Assembly: GCF_905475395.1 (NCBI RefSeq)
Contig: NC_058338.1
Span: 4,341,001-4,405,000, forward strand
From: Chrysoperla carnea
Lineage: Eukaryota > Arthropoda > Insecta > Neuroptera > Chrysopidae
Direction of reading: 5' to 3'
DNA: 64,000 nt
Numbering within the stretch: position 1 is the first letter of the stretch; every line of letters begins with the position of its first letter. This document shows positions 26,171-39,266 of this stretch, piece after piece. The position numbers and the translations under genes were made by a program. A model generated the notes under the pieces. That model searched no databases, was not told the origin of the DNA, and saw only the letters and a program-made list of their open reading frames with translations.

Positions 26171-27005
26171 CAGAATCCAAAAAATTTAATTTTGCTCTAT
26201 CGCATGCAAATTTTATCCAATTTTGATAAACCAAGTATGTAATCCTACTAAATTTGGGTCATACTTTTCAAATTTGGGATCAAAATTACCCTAGCTCTAA
26301 CAGATTTTAAGAATGTGGAGTCCTGGTCCCGGAATTAAACACATAAGCGATAGCTAGCGAAAAATTGACATCACAGCTGAAAAGAATGACCCAAAATTAG
26401 GGGGTTTCAAAAAAAATTCCAATAAGAGCGGATATAATTTGCCTGTGTTATCAAAAAAATCGAATTTTTTAACTTAATGACGTCATCAGAATCCAAAAAT
26501 TTTTATTTTCCTCTATTACATGCAAATTTTATCCAATTTTGATAAACCAAGTATGTAATCCTACTAAATTTGGGTCATACTTTTCAAATTTGTGATCAAA
26601 ATTACCCTAGCTATAACAGATTTTAAGAATGTGGAGTCCTGGTCCCGGAATTAAGCACATAAGCAATAGCTAGCGAAAAATTGACATGACAGCTGAAAAG
26701 AATGGCCCAAAATTAGTGGGTTTCAAAAAAAATTCCAATAAGATCGGATATAATTTGCCTGTGTTATCAAAAAAATCGAATTTTTAAACTTAATGACGCC
26801 ATCAGAATCCAAAAATTTTAATTTTGCTCTATCACATGCAAATTTTATCCAATTTTGATAAACAAAGTATGTAATCCTACTAAATTTGGGTCATACTTTT
26901 CAAATTTGTGATCAAAATTACCCTAGCTCTAATGAATTTCGAGAATGTGGAGAACTGGTCCCAGAATTAAGCACATAAGTGATAGCTAGCGAAAAATTGA
27001 CATCC
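26171..27005 (+). repeat. 316-bp satellite array B (about 2.6 units)
   Basis: Same unit and orientation as array A. The internal TGACGTCA is at 26478, and its mutated form TGACGCCA is at 26794, a spacing of 316 bp. The array begins at the same phase as arrays A and C (CAGAATCCAAAAA) and stops in mid-unit at GAAAAATTGACATCC. Confidence 0.95.
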
Positions 27006-28260
27006 CAACTGATGCCTCGCCCTAGTTACGGACTAGGCACCTACATACTATGTACAAGTATTGTGTACTGTTACATGTCTGCTGTAATATAGCAGCATGT
27101 TTTTATGAACTTGACTGTAACAAAAATTATTATATCTTATAACGCAGTTCTTCTGTAATAAAAATATTGTTTTTGAATTATTCAAATAAAACTTAATATA
27201 TCTGAATATTTCAAGAGAAATTCATGGATTGTGATAAGCATTAATGGAATTACATTATTGATTATTATATATACTTTTTTTTTGTAAAACCAATGTGTTA
27301 TAATTAGCCTTTAAATTGTTATTTAATATACACAACGGAAAACCTGTTGAAAAGTCTACTCTTACTTTTCTACTCCTGTAAGTAGATAAGCAATTGCTCT
27401 ATTTATACAAAATATCTATTTGAAATAACACTGTGAATTCTTGGAGATTTATCTGGGTTGCTTTTTGGGTCTTATGGTTACATGGTTGGAAAAAATAAAA
27501 CATCGAACATTACAGAAAATTGTATATTATACTAATTTCCATATTAAAGTTAATTTAAGACAAATTCATTAATTATTTACAGTGGCATTAACTACAGGGT
27601 GCTTCAATAACATGATACCACTTCTAAGATAGAACATCTATTGCTCCAGCTTTAATACGGGTACCTAATTGACCCAAAATCAATTGGGTTACCAAGTTTA
27701 GTTAAGTAACCATAATAAACATTAACGTCTTATAGACCTTTTCATCGATTTGCTTTTGTTTGGGATAGATGTCAAAAAATTATTCAACCTAAGAAAGTTA
27801 AATATATTTTATCTTTTTTAAGCAGCGCTTTTTGACAAGAATAGAAGATATAAGATATGTCTTTACTTGATTAAAAATAGTCCGAAACAAAAAAGAATCA
27901 TTTTGTAAATGAAAAGCTCTATTGAACAACTCTGTATAGACTTTTTCATTAAAGAAAAAAGATTGGTGCTTCAAAAAAGAAAATCGAACTAATTTGGCAA
28001 AATGTAGTTACAGTCCGCGTAGTTTCGATACCTGTATGAGCGAATGGGAGCGGAAAATCGGAATAACGCCCCAAAATTACGTTGTTCAGTTCTATGCATG
28101 CTAGAAAGATGGAATTTTCAACAATCGACTCGGAATAAAGACAAATTAACAGAAAATTTCGAAAAATTTAACTACACAAATCGCAACAAGACTTTCCGGA
28201 GGGTCGTTTGACATTTCATTTAGGAAATGACTAGTAATGAACTACTTTTATGAAATGACC
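27006..28260. other. AT-rich sequence without recognised features
   Basis: No exon, repeat or RNA gene could be supported. It would lie within BBX intron 1 if the upstream exon is correct. Confidence 0.45.
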
Positions 28261-28264
28261 TGTA

Positions 28265-29285
28265 ATATTAAACCATGTATATGTAATATGCAAGGTATAC
28301 TAAGTTTAGTCCCAAGTTTGTAACGCTTAAAAATATTGATACTACAAAATTTTGGCATAGGTGTTCATAAAATCACCTTATTAGTCCATTTCCAGTTGTC
28401 TGTCTGCCTGTCTGTCGTCTGTCTGCCCGTCTGTCATCACGATTATTCAAAAACGAAAAGAGATATCAAGCTTAAATTTTTATAGCGTGCTTAGAACGTA
28501 AAAAGTGAGGTCGAGTTCAAAAACACACTTTCAACAAATGAATGAAGAAATTGATGGGTTGCATTCAAAGAAATAAATTGTTAAGAAATAAAATAATATT
28601 ACCGATCCCTTTTTTGTTAAAATGCTTATTCGGCGGCCAATACATACTTGATAAGTTTTAACAAGTGTACGTTATATTAATAGCGTACCGTACAACCATA
28701 TTAAATATCATAACTTTCAAATTAATTATCAACTACATGATACCTCCTTAACCTTGACAAAATGTTTATATTATGTTATGTGTATCGTTTATTAAAAATT
28801 TTAAAACAATACACCAAAATTTATAAAACATTTGTCAATATACACGAAAGCGAACACTAAAACAAAAATAGGCAAGTGTCAAACAGTACAAAACATCGCG
28901 AAGTGAATACAATCTATTCATTATGCAATGTTATCTACCCATTTTGATACTTGTCTATGTTTAGTGTGTTGTTTATTGTTCGCTTTCGTGTTTGAATCCA
29001 TACGGTCAATCCATCTTGTAAGCCGTTAGAGATAGAACAAAAGTTTAAATATAAAAAATGTTCCTTATCAAAAATTAAACAACTTTTGTTTGAAACATTT
29101 TTTCGTAAACATCACTGTTTACCCGTGAGGGCGCCAATTAGGCGAAAATTTTATAATATGTACTATACTTGATTATCAGTTATGTATGTGTCACATGTTT
29201 GTATGTGTAATGTGATAAAGAAATCAACACTGACTATGCATGGTATTTCAAGAATTAACTCAGTCAATTGTTTGTTTTTACTTGT
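28265..29285 (-). repeat. Dispersed repeat family D, copy 2 (inverted)
   Basis: Reads in the opposite sense to the 10.2-kb copy. It starts with ACCATGTATATG and a CTTGGGACTAAACTTAGTAT equivalent, then a GTCTGTCTGCC microsatellite at 28396-28435 and a GAGGTCGAGTTC block. After about 400 bp of other sequence it resumes at 28995 with CTTGTAAGCCGTTAGAGATA, then AAACATCACTGTTTACCCGT and GGCGCCAATTAGGCG. It ends near TCAATTGTTTGTTTTTACTT. This may be one longer element or two pieces. Confidence 0.75.
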
Positions 29286-29689
29286 TTTTTTTTTAAATTT
29301 TCTGTATTGATTTATTGCTTTGAAAAGAATACATAGAACATAATTTAAATTACTAAATACTAAAATTATCGATATCATTCAAGCGAAACCATAACCTTCA
29401 AACAATAATTGGTAACGTTTAAGACAAAACAATAAATGAGACAAGTGAGGTTAACAATTAATTTGTTCTGTCCTAATTATTATTTGAGTGTCATACTCAA
29501 TTCAGGGACACAAGACAAATTCCAAAATAGATCGCAAATACATAATGGAATTCCGAAGGCCTATTTCGAAAAACAAGTTTTAGGAAAATTATTTATATTT
29601 GATTCAGATATTTTATTGATACAAGTGAATTTACAAAATTTAAAAAACCCCCGACAAACGCGATTTAATTCTTGTAAACAAAAGTTGTT

Positions 29690-30035
29690 TATTTTTTGAT
29701 AAGGAACATTTTATACATTTAAACTTTTGTTTTATCTCTAACGGTTTAGAAGCTGGGTCCTACGGATTGACGTATGTTGCTCATTTACGCACTCGACCTC
29801 ACTTTTTACGTCCTGGGTGCGTTGTAAAAAATTTTCATCTTGATATATTTTTTCGTTTTTGAGTTATCGTGTTGACAGACGGGTAGACAACCGAAAATGG
29901 ACTAACTAGATGATTCTATGAACACCAATACCAAAATTTTGTTCGTAGCATCAATATTTTTAAGCGTTACAAACTTGGGACTAAACTTAATATACTATGA
30001 TATATTTCATATATACATGGTATAATAACTTTGTA
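29690..30035 (+). repeat. Dispersed repeat family D, copy 3 (direct)
   Basis: Contains TTTTTGATAAGGAACATTTT, CTCTAACGGTTTAGAAGCTG, GACCTCACTTTTTACGTCC, the ACAGACGGGTAGACAACC block and TACAAACTTGGGACTAAAC. It lacks the first part present in copy 1, so it is truncated. Confidence 0.75.
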
Positions 30036-30419
30036 TTTCTTCTGGACGGTTGATAAACAGGAATGCAATTTTTCGATATACATTTCGAATTTTCGGACAG
30101 ATCACTTGATAATATTATCAACGAACTCTGGCCTAAACTCACCTAAAAGATTCTTTGACGACGATCAGTAACAACCATATGTGTTCTTAAGTATGACTCC
30201 AAAAATTTAACGCTATCAAATTTCTCATTATTAATTTATTCACATGAAATATTGATTTTTTATTCTTCGACTTATATTCAGTTTTCTTTTTATTTTTCAA
30301 TGCCCTGGAGTACGATAGAAATTTAATCATTTGTATCGGTTTCTGCAGTTATTTCAATTTTATTTTATTTTCGTTAAATTATATCTACGTAATAAAATAA
30401 TTTAATATGTATACAGGGC

Positions 30420-30790
30420 GAAATTTTTATAGCGTACTCAGAACGTTAAAAATGAGTTTGAGTTCGTAAATGAGCAACATAAGTCAATTGGGTCTTGGGT
30501 CCGTAGGATCCATTTTGTAAACCGTTAGAGATAGAACAAAAGTTTAAATGTAAAAAATGTTTCTTATCAAAAATTAAACAACTTTTGTTTGAAACATTTT
30601 TTCGTAAACATCACTGTTTACCCGTGAGGGCGCCAATTAGGCGGAAATTTTATAATATGTGCTATACTTGATTATCAGTTATGTATGTGTCATATGTATG
30701 TATGTGTAATATGATAAAGAAATCAACACGGACTATGCATGGTATTTCAACAAGTAACTCATTCAATTGTTTCTTTTCACTTGTTACTTG
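30420..30790 (-). repeat. Dispersed repeat family D, copy 4 (inverted)
   Basis: Inverted copy with TTTTATAGCGTACTCAGAAC, ACCGTTAGAGATAGAACAAA, AAACATCACTGTTTACCCGT and GGCGCCAATTAGGCGG. It ends at TTCAATTGTTTCTTTTCACT. It lies head to head with copy 3, so a transcript through both could form a long hairpin. Confidence 0.75.
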
Positions 30791-31129
30791 TAGCTTTAAG
30801 AAACGATTGGCATCGAAATTTATTTACATTTACTTCATTTTAAGGAGCACTATAAAATGCTTAAATGCAAAACATCAGCTGACGACAGAATTTTCATCTC
30901 TGTAAAGATAATTTCAGAATTTTTTTAAGTCTATACGGCTTTCGAATTTATTTTAATCTTTTTTTTATAAAACGCTGAGGTCGTATCACATTCAGTTAGT
31001 GCATTTAAAAAAACAAAATAAGCTTCTTACACATTGGTAGGGTTTGTTTAAGGCTTTTATTAGAATAAAGTTTTGCGTATACCGTACCTTTAAGAAAAAT
31101 ACTGAAATACTTTGAATAGAAAGTGTTCT

Positions 31130-31277
31130 GTCAGTGCGCCCCCCACGGATAAACAGTGGTCTTTACGAATAAATGCTTCAAACAAAACTTTAACGGTTTA
31201 CAAGATGGGTTCTCCGGACCCAAGACCCAATTGATCTATGTTGCTCATTTACGAACTTAAACTCACTATGTCCTGAT
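31130..31277 (+). repeat. Dispersed repeat family D, copy 5 (interrupted by a MITE)
   Basis: Contains GCGCCCCCCACGGATAAACA, TTTAACGGTTTACAAGATGG, and CCCAAGACCCAATTGATCTA. At the point where other copies read on through ACGTCCTGAGTACGC it is interrupted by the MITE at 31278-31564, then continues (GTCCTGATGTTTTTATGCCC). Confidence 0.75.
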
Positions 31278-31572
31278 CTTGGTAGAATCAGACAAGGTAT
31301 GCTCTTTGTGCAGGTAGGCGTAGGGTGAGGGAATGCTCTCCGTAATCTCTCTCACACGGTACCCAGTTACCGCCATATTGATTGATTGTTCACATTCGAA
31401 CTGTCAAGTTGATTTATTTGTTTAATAATTTTTTTACATATTTACTGTCAACAAATATGACATAAGCAATATGGCGGTGACTGGGTACCGTGGGAGAGAG
31501 TAAGACAATGTCCCCATCCTACTCCTGCCTTTCATAAGATCATATCTTGTCTGATTCTAACAAGGTCCTGAT
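31270..31572. mobile_element. Palindromic hAT-type MITE with 8-bp target site duplication
   Basis: The element is 31278-31564 (287 bp). It starts CTTGGTAGAATCAGACAAG and ends CTTGTCTGATTCTAACAAG. It is flanked by identical 8-bp duplications GTCCTGAT (31270-31277 and 31565-31572). The arms stay complementary for about 120 bp, including GGTACCCAGTTACCGCCATA against its complement. Eight-bp duplications are typical of hAT (and P) superfamily elements. It has no coding capacity and is inserted into repeat D copy 5. Confidence 0.85.
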
Positions 31573-32740
31573 GTTTTTATGCCCTGACGTCATTGTTCGA
31601 TATCACCATAGAGAATGCATATAAAATACATATAAAACTTTGTTTTGCTAAAAGAAGATGGACAACAATCTTTGAATGCTTATAACTTCTTCGTTCTTTA
31701 ATCAATTTTAATTTCATTTTCAAATTTTGTTATGGTATCAAGTCTAATTTTACATTTTTATGCATAATATGGAAAAATTCGACATCAGCCATTCTGAAAT
31801 CAGTTCCCTGATGAGACAGAGCCGACATCGACTATACTTTCTTGGGAATATCTGTCGATTAAAATCGGTTCTATTCCTTTTAGAATCAATCCAAACTTGA
31901 GACAGGCGATACAGCTTTGGCAGTTTTTTTGGGAACTCGGAATAGGCCAACAATTGAGGACACGGTTCTGACTAACTCTTATGTAATTTTCGGCCTTTCT
32001 GAAATGACTCACTAAAACTACTCTGAGCCGTTAGACTTATCAAGAAAGACTCATAAATAGGAATATTAATCACCAATGGATTGTAATAATTTAAAAAAAA
32101 AAATTCATCACTTTTGAATGCCATTGTATTAACTACCTACTGACTGACTCGTTGTTGTTGTTAAAACGACTTCTGTTCTTTTTTTAAACATTTTATTTAA
32201 CTAAAACAACAAAAATAATAATTTTGTGAACTATGAATGTTTTGAGTGTGTTCCACATACCTACAAAAATTTTTACTTTAAAATTATGATTTTAAAAGTG
32301 AAAACATATTTGAAATATTTTCTACGGATAGCGGTACCGATAGAGGTGGTGTTGTATACACTTATTAATGTTGAATAATGACAGATAAAAAGCTTTAAAT
32401 ATCAATGCACCACACAAGTCATAAATACACGGTGATAATTTTTTAGGACCTATATTAATTTCTAGCAAAAAGTTTATGAATCTCAAGAATAAAATTTACG
32501 CAATTTACTGAATCTGACACTTTCAATCCTTTACCTTCATGGGCGTAGTAATTTAGGGAGTTTGAAATTTAAAAACCCCGCGTTCTACGCCAATTGATTA
32601 ATGATAAACTTAATATTTATTTGGGCTTATTATACCGGGAGCGGACCGCAAAATCACTTGATCCTAACTCCCAAAAGAACTTGGTGCAAAGGCAAGTTTA
32701 GCTAAATCAAAATATTTTCAGCTGTACTAAAGTGATATTT
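31573..32740. other. No gene recognised
   Basis: AT-rich sequence with overlapping minus-strand frames of 67-70 codons at 31750-32012 that show no recognisable motif. Nothing else seen. Confidence 0.4.
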
Positions 32741-33345
32741 ACGAGGTATGGGAATGTATAAGACTGAACATTCTCATGTGCAGCGACATTACTATCTCCG
32801 CCAATAGTCAAGCAGTGCTTAGATCCTTCAGCTCGGTCTACCTTATCTCAAAAGAAGCGGGACAAATGAATATAAACAAATTTGTACTGGGAACTTGCTG
32901 GAAATAACAAAAGAGTGTTGAACACAAGCACCAATAGACACCCGGGAGTTGCGTTTGCGAACTGCAAGCTGCTCCTCAATAGATGAAGGGGGAAACGCTC
33001 TTGTGGTTCTATAAAAAAACAGTCAGATATGGCGAGAGTAAAATCGTAGGCGTTCCGAAGATCTCATATCGCTTCAAAGGACCCCTAGAAGCAATGTCGT
33101 TGCAACTATTAATGGACACACTGAGCGCCTGAGCCTGATAATGTATCACGGTTATTGTAGGAGTTGTCACAGTGAGGAGGAGAAAGAAACAATGCCACTT
33201 CTGCTGGTCTTAAGCAGCTCCAAATGGTTCATGGAGTAGTGGCCGGGGATGGACCAACCCTTTTTCGGTGTCACAATGAACCTTTTGGTCCAAGTGACTT
33301 CCATTCCAGAACAGTCTATCTAAGCTAACCTAACCTAACCACCTA
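32740..33345 (+). pseudogene. Decayed non-LTR retrotransposon 3' end (RNase H and zinc-knuckle region), copy A
   Basis: Translation with frameshifts gives RNase H-like pieces (around SDSQAVLRSFSSVYLIS). It then gives a C-terminal zinc-knuckle-like region (CRSCHS) and a LSSSKWFME-type end before a TAG. The 3' UTR (GGCCGGGGATGGACCAACCC and on to TTTTGGTCC) matches the copies at 39.3 kb and 57.7 kb. It ends with a tail of CTAACCTAACCTAACC. Several stops and frameshifts show it is dead. The domain order fits I, R1 or Jockey-group LINEs. Confidence 0.8.
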
Positions 33346-34487
33346 TTAAGCTATGTTGGTTCTACCATATCTGGTAGAACGTTTTACAGACTTATAGAGA
33401 GATTTCCAATGATTGATTTTAAAGTTTTCATAAGAATTTTAACAAATTCGACTTTGATTATATCCTGCTTTCGCAGTGTTCGACGATGAATTGATTTTAT
33501 TGATGCTTCAGAATAATTCAAAGCCTACTGGATTACTAAATAAATTCAACAATTAGCCAAAGCCAATGCAAGGTTATCCAACTCATATAATATTTCATAT
33601 GCAGAAATATAAAATTTGGTTTTACCAATTATGACATCAAGTGACCTTCATCAAATTATTTGAAATCAACTTTATAATAGTAGACAGAAATTACTAAAAA
33701 TCTTAATCGTTTGGCCCAAAAAAAAGATCCCCGTGTATTAAAAGGTAACATACTTTAAAATATCAAAACATATTTCATTACCAATTAATAGTTATACAAA
33801 AAAAAAAATCTACAAATTCGTTTTCAATGTCATCAAATTGAAATTAAAATGAAGAAATATATTCGCGTAACTTAAATATTTCTATTTTTCCAATACTAAA
33901 AAAAAAATATTGCAAAATCAGTGCAATAAATAGAATTTAAAAAAATACAAATGCGCGCATCATACATGAATGTTTAAAAATATATGTTTATTTCAACCTT
34001 TATTAGTATTACAAATATATCTTATTCTTTTTACTAACATTCTACTGCGCATTTATAAACATTTTAAAACAAATATTTGTAAGTATTTATTGTCCTACTT
34101 TAACTTTCTCACTTATTCACCGCGTCCATTTCTTTTTAATTTCCATTTCGCAGATGTCAATAAAATAAAATCAAATTCTTTAATTTATAACACACTAATA
34201 TTAATTAAATTAATAAAAAAAATTGTATAAATATTAATTAAATTGATTGAAATTGATTAATTATATTTATTAATTAGAAGAATTTTCAGAAAATTCATTC
34301 AAGGACATATGAAAAAAAATTCAATGTCAGATTGAAACTTATTTATGTAGTTTGTCAATGAAATTTCAAATAATTTCTCAATAAAAATATAATAGATGAT
34401 GAATGATATATTAATGAATTTAATGAAAATTAATTTTCTTTAAAATAAATGAAATATTATTGATAAAATTTAAGTTAAATCACTTAC
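33346..34487. other. AT-rich sequence, no gene recognised
   Basis: Long A/T runs. An 86-codon plus frame at 33970-34230 is low complexity. The only clear signal is the splice donor at its right end, described under the BBX first exon. Confidence 0.45.
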
Positions 34488-34505
34488 ATTGTCTTCTGTC
34501 TCCAT
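34488..34505 (-). CDS. bbx: Probable first coding exon of BBX (six codons)
   Basis: On the minus strand ATG GAG ACA GAA GAC AAT is followed at once by a consensus donor, GTAAGTGAT. Splicing to the BBX acceptor at 25068 gives METEDN-VNKHMNNV in frame with phase 0 and no stop, so BBX would start here with an intron of 9,420 bp. BBX is the nearest minus-strand gene whose 5' end is open. The linkage is inference; RNA evidence would settle it. A perfect CRE palindrome lies 22 bp upstream of the ATG. Confidence 0.5.
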
Positions 34506-37500
34506 CACTACAATAATGTACCGTCATGACGTCATACAGTTTTTTAATTATGACTTGATTAACTAAAATCACAAATGACACTAAATTTTATTAAAATATT
34601 AGTATTATTAATGATATTTAATAAAAAACTATACATTTTATTACATTAATTTTATGAAATTATTGTTTAAAAATTGTCGATGTATACTTTATTTGACAAG
34701 ATGTCTGTGTTTTTGTCAGCTGATAGCCGGGTGTCAGCGCAATGAATTGTATACACTTGTATACATTGTATATGCGCAATGAACGTAATACTTCTGTGTT
34801 TTGATTATTGTTCAAAATATGGCCCAGCAGTTAGACTAAAAAAAATACAACTTTGCAATGCAAACTAATCCTTATGAAAATTTTATGATTGGAGGATTGA
34901 ACTTAAGGGAAAACTTAATTTACAAGATTTTAGTATAGTAAATTTCAGCCTTCATATTGGGAAAAACTTTTTTTGCCTATTCCTCAAAACTTTTCTGAAG
35001 TATAGTAGACGATTTCAGTCGATGTCTCACAAATTACTCGTCCAAATGCCTGTTTTTTGTGCACTCTGGGAAAAAATTACTCAAGAATATTTTTATACAA
35101 ATAAATAATTTCTCGATTTTTTGCAATTTTCTAAAGGGATTTCAAGGGAGTCCTTTAAGAAAAGGGACTTCCTTTTCCCTTTGAAGAAGTCAAAAAAATC
35201 ACACAAAAATTTTGTTTAGAATTTTGTTGAAACTTACATTACAGGGATTACAGGGTAGCTTTGACCCAAAAATTCAAAAATCGTGTAGTTTCAAGATTGG
35301 GTTTTTGCAATATCACCCAAAATCCTATACGAAATAAGCTATTATTCTGGATATATCTCGAAAAAGAACAATTTTATTCTTTAAAGGATCCGAATTTTTA
35401 TGTTTATGGGGTCCCTTTGACTAATAAATCCAACGTATTGAAAATTTGCTTAATTTTGCTATTTCACGAATAATTTTTAAGGAATTGGCTGAAGAAATAG
35501 CTCCGGGATATCATCTCCCGTATACGATTTCAGTATCTCAAAAACTAAGTACTCGAGCGCCAAAAGGATTCGATTTTTGAATTTTTTGGGTCAAATTTAA
35601 CCTCGAAGATTATTTTTAACAATATCAGAGACAAAAATAATTTCCCGATTTTTTGCAAATTTCTTCCCTTCCAAAAAATCTAGAAAATTTTCAAAATTGA
35701 TCCATAAAATACAATATAATCGGGCTTATTTAACTGTTGGGTGAGATTCGTCTAAAATTCAATACGAAAAGTTTTTATTTCGAATTGGTTCCAGAAATAT
35801 CTCAAAATATCGTCATTTTAATAGAAATTTGATCCTGTTTTTTGTTTTGGGGGTATTATTGTCCTAAGATCAACCGTTCTAGAGATATTAAAACTCATTT
35901 TATATCTTCATCCACAATTATTTCCAATCATTAAAGCCCAATTTAAACTAGTTTAGACCTCTATCGACCGGACTATATAAACAAGGATACAAATACAGTA
36001 CTAATATAGGGGCGTGCTATATTTGGAAGATTTTTCATTAAAAAAAAATCGTTCATTTAGTTTCAGAATAAACAAGAACATTTATTAAAATTTGTTTTTT
36101 TAATACATAATTTTTGAAAAAAAGAAGTATATTTTTTTGGCTAATTCAAGCTAAACATTCATTTCATTTATTAGCATTTATATCACTGATAATAAGTATA
36201 ACATAAATATATGTAAACAAAATGTTTGATAAATTATTATTACTTTTATTTAAAATAAACAAAATAAATAAGTACAAAGTTATTTAACGTTATCATAAAT
36301 ATTCATCTGATAAGATTATCTAAAATTATTAATATTTTTTGTATAAAATATGACTTTTTTTCATTTATAAAAATTGATTTGTATGATTTATCATAAATTA
36401 ATTTTTATCATATACATCCATTTAGGTATGATTATGATGCATTAAGTAGACATTAATATGAGTTAATTAAACTTTACTAGTAAGCTAATTAAATAAAATA
36501 TTTAAATTAAATGCACTTACGGTTTTTTTTATTTGTAAAGTTGTCAATTTAATATTAAATTTTACACAAGTTATGATTGGTTTTTTGTGTTCAAACACGA
36601 AAAAAAGCTGCTTTTCTATGGCTTTTCTTGTGAAACTTTATTTCAAGAACTTATGAGTTCAATCATTGCGCAATAATGATAAAAAATAGTAATTGTCATG
36701 CGTGATAGGGTGACTTAAATTGTGGCTAGTTTTCCCCTAAATATTTTTTTTTTTTTTTTGAGAATAAATTGATGAAAATAAATTACCCTAACCCCGATCC
36801 AAATTTGTTAGTTTAGAATTCGATTTAGGCTTAGGCTTAGCCTCAAATTTTTTATTTTATTTTTTTTCTAGTTAGAATTTTCAAATACTTATTCAATGAT
36901 ACCCCACTTTTTATTGCCAGTTTAATGTTTATATGTTTGGTTCTTTGTGACTCTCTAGAGATCAAACGCTAGCCGATTTTAATAATTCTTACCTCAATCG
37001 AGTCACTATATTGAATTTTCATTACTGCCATATTACTTTAGATGAAGAACTCTCGCTTTACAAATAGATAAGTGAAGTTGGTTTTTAAAAATCTTTATTC
37101 AAATGCAAGATATGAACGTTTAAAATTCCTAATTAAACAAAGAGAAAGATACCCACTAGTGACGTCATACGTGGGTATCGCCATAGAGATTACATATGTT
37201 TTGCTAGAAAGAGATGGGAAACCTTTGAATGCAATCTTGGACTGCTTATAACTTCTTCGTTTTTCTTTCGACAATTCGACATCAGGATTATCCCTTATTG
37301 AGGTAAGAATCATCAAGATCGGTCCACGCGTTTAGTCTCTAGTGTATCTGAAAGGAACACACTTGCATATACAAACTGATAAAAACAGCAGCATCCCTTT
37401 GACTCTCGCAGTCGGATTCAATTATATCAGAAGTTGAGCACGCTATAAAAATTGAAGCTTTTTTTCGTTTTTTAGTTATCGTGATCACGGACGGACAGAC

Positions 37501-39266
37501 GGAATCAGAATTAAGTTATGTTATTACCAAGAATTTTTAAATTTTATTTTATTATAATTCGATAATTATATAAAACCAATATGTTACAATACATTTTCTT
37601 AAAATAAAAGAAAAAACAAATTATCACTTTTCATTCGTTCAGTATAATTCAGTTGCCAAAAAAATTAAGAAAATTCTTGTGTTTCAACATCTGCTGAAAA
37701 TATTTCTCTTTCATTTTTAAGCAACAATCAAAAATATTGTAAAAGCAAAAGTAACTTTGAAAAACATCCATTAATTAGTATTGAATTTTAAATCGAATAT
37801 CAAAAATGTTGTATTTCGATTGAAAATATTAAATTTCGATTTAATCAACAATCTGACGATTGTTGTTGTGGACAGGGCATATAAACTTGTTCCACAATAA
37901 GTCGTATGCATGCCAGAATATAGACAAAGACTATTCTATACATATATGGCGTTATAGATTGGTATTTAGCAAGAAAAATGGGTCATTTTTGACATCTATT
38001 GGGTGGAACGATGAATATTTGAAGAAATTTTTTCAAAAATTCCATCATCAGTACAAAAGTAATAGCTCCATTTCCAGAAATTCGCTAATATGTGAAATTT
38101 ATTTTCTTTTATTATTTAAAAACCCCCAAAATGTTTATTTAACACAAAATCAAGTTTTTTGATGAATCTAAATTATTCGCAATTAATTTTACTTGACAAG
38201 GTTCTCAAAACATCGTGTAGTTTTTCAGAGGTAGATATAGGTAAATTTTACGACTTATTGAAGAAAGATAATTAAAATCTAACGAAATAATAAAATCTTA
38301 AAAACTAAATTGTTTTGAATCACAAATTATTTGAACCATTTTGTTTCAAACACAAAAGTTCCAAAAAAAAAAAAAAAAACAATATAATGTATTGATAAGA
38401 CTTTTGATATTTTTTTTTTGGGTCTAGGACTAGGTAAAGTATTTTCCAGTTATTTCAGAACAACTGGAAGTTGTCTGTGATCAACTAATTAATATGCATA
38501 ACTTTTCTGCGAAAAATTTTCATATTTGAGTATTTCTCTTTGAAGAGGTATTGATAAATGGTAAGTAATCAGGTCGTCTAAATTGGAACTATTGAAAAAG
38601 AGGTTCACTTCCTGTTTAGTAGTACAAATTTTTATCTCAAATTGGCGGGATTTATCTGGGGTGTGCTCCGTAATATTCACCAGTATTCTGGCCAGAGTTC
38701 ATGACGTTAGAAATCAGCACAATATTATACTGGTATACTAAGCCATATTGTACTGGTAAAACGGGCATGACAGTGTACATACCGGGTGTTTGTACACTGT
38801 CATAGGTACACTATTAAGCTGGGAGTAAATTGCTATAAGGTGTGCTCGTCGTTATTTTTGTAGAACAATTATTGTACACCATCTTGACAACTGTTATTAA
38901 AATTTCCAGTCGTTCCAAAATGAATGTCAAATACTAAACCTGATCCAAGACCGATTTTTAATAAAGATAATATATATTTTATTTTTTAATCCTAATTTAG
39001 AATAATATAATATGCTTATTAATATAATTTGTTTTATCCGTATAAAATTTGGCAGTGGCCCGTTTTGTTGTACCACATTCAAAAAACATATGTATATATA
39101 TATTTCTGTAATTTTTTGTTTTTACAAAAAAAATAAACTTTTCCGTTTTTTTTTTCAAATATAAGTACAATCTCACTAACCCGGCACTTCAATACACCGA
39201 TACGTCCAATAATTCGCCACACTCCTCCCGCGCAAGTTACACAAAACTAGATCTTCATATTTTTTT
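34506..39266. other. Intergenic, with a diverged repeat (about 34900-35950) and small hairpins
   Basis: About 34900-35950 contains tracts like TTTGACCCAAAAATTCAAAA and TCCCTTTGAAGAAGTC that resemble, at low identity, the 306-bp Helitron-type repeats. About 37430-37505 matches the GAGCACGCTATAAAAATT...GGACAGACGG end of repeat family D. A perfect hairpin ATGACAGTGTAC/GTACACTGTCAT lies at 38767-38803. A GTAAGTG donor-like site on the minus strand near 36510 could mark another 5' exon. No gene is supported. Confidence 0.4.
34527..34534. promoter_or_regulatory. CRE palindrome TGACGTCA upstream of the probable BBX start
   Basis: A perfect CREB/ATF site sits just upstream of the six-codon exon, consistent with a promoter-proximal element. 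The same 8-mer occurs in every full unit of the 316-bp satellite, so its function here is not certain. Confidence 0.45.

Noticed and set aside
33318-33345. Interstitial telomere made of CCTAA repeats
   Set aside because: Only about three units, and it is the tail of a LINE whose other copies carry the same short tail at unrelated sites.
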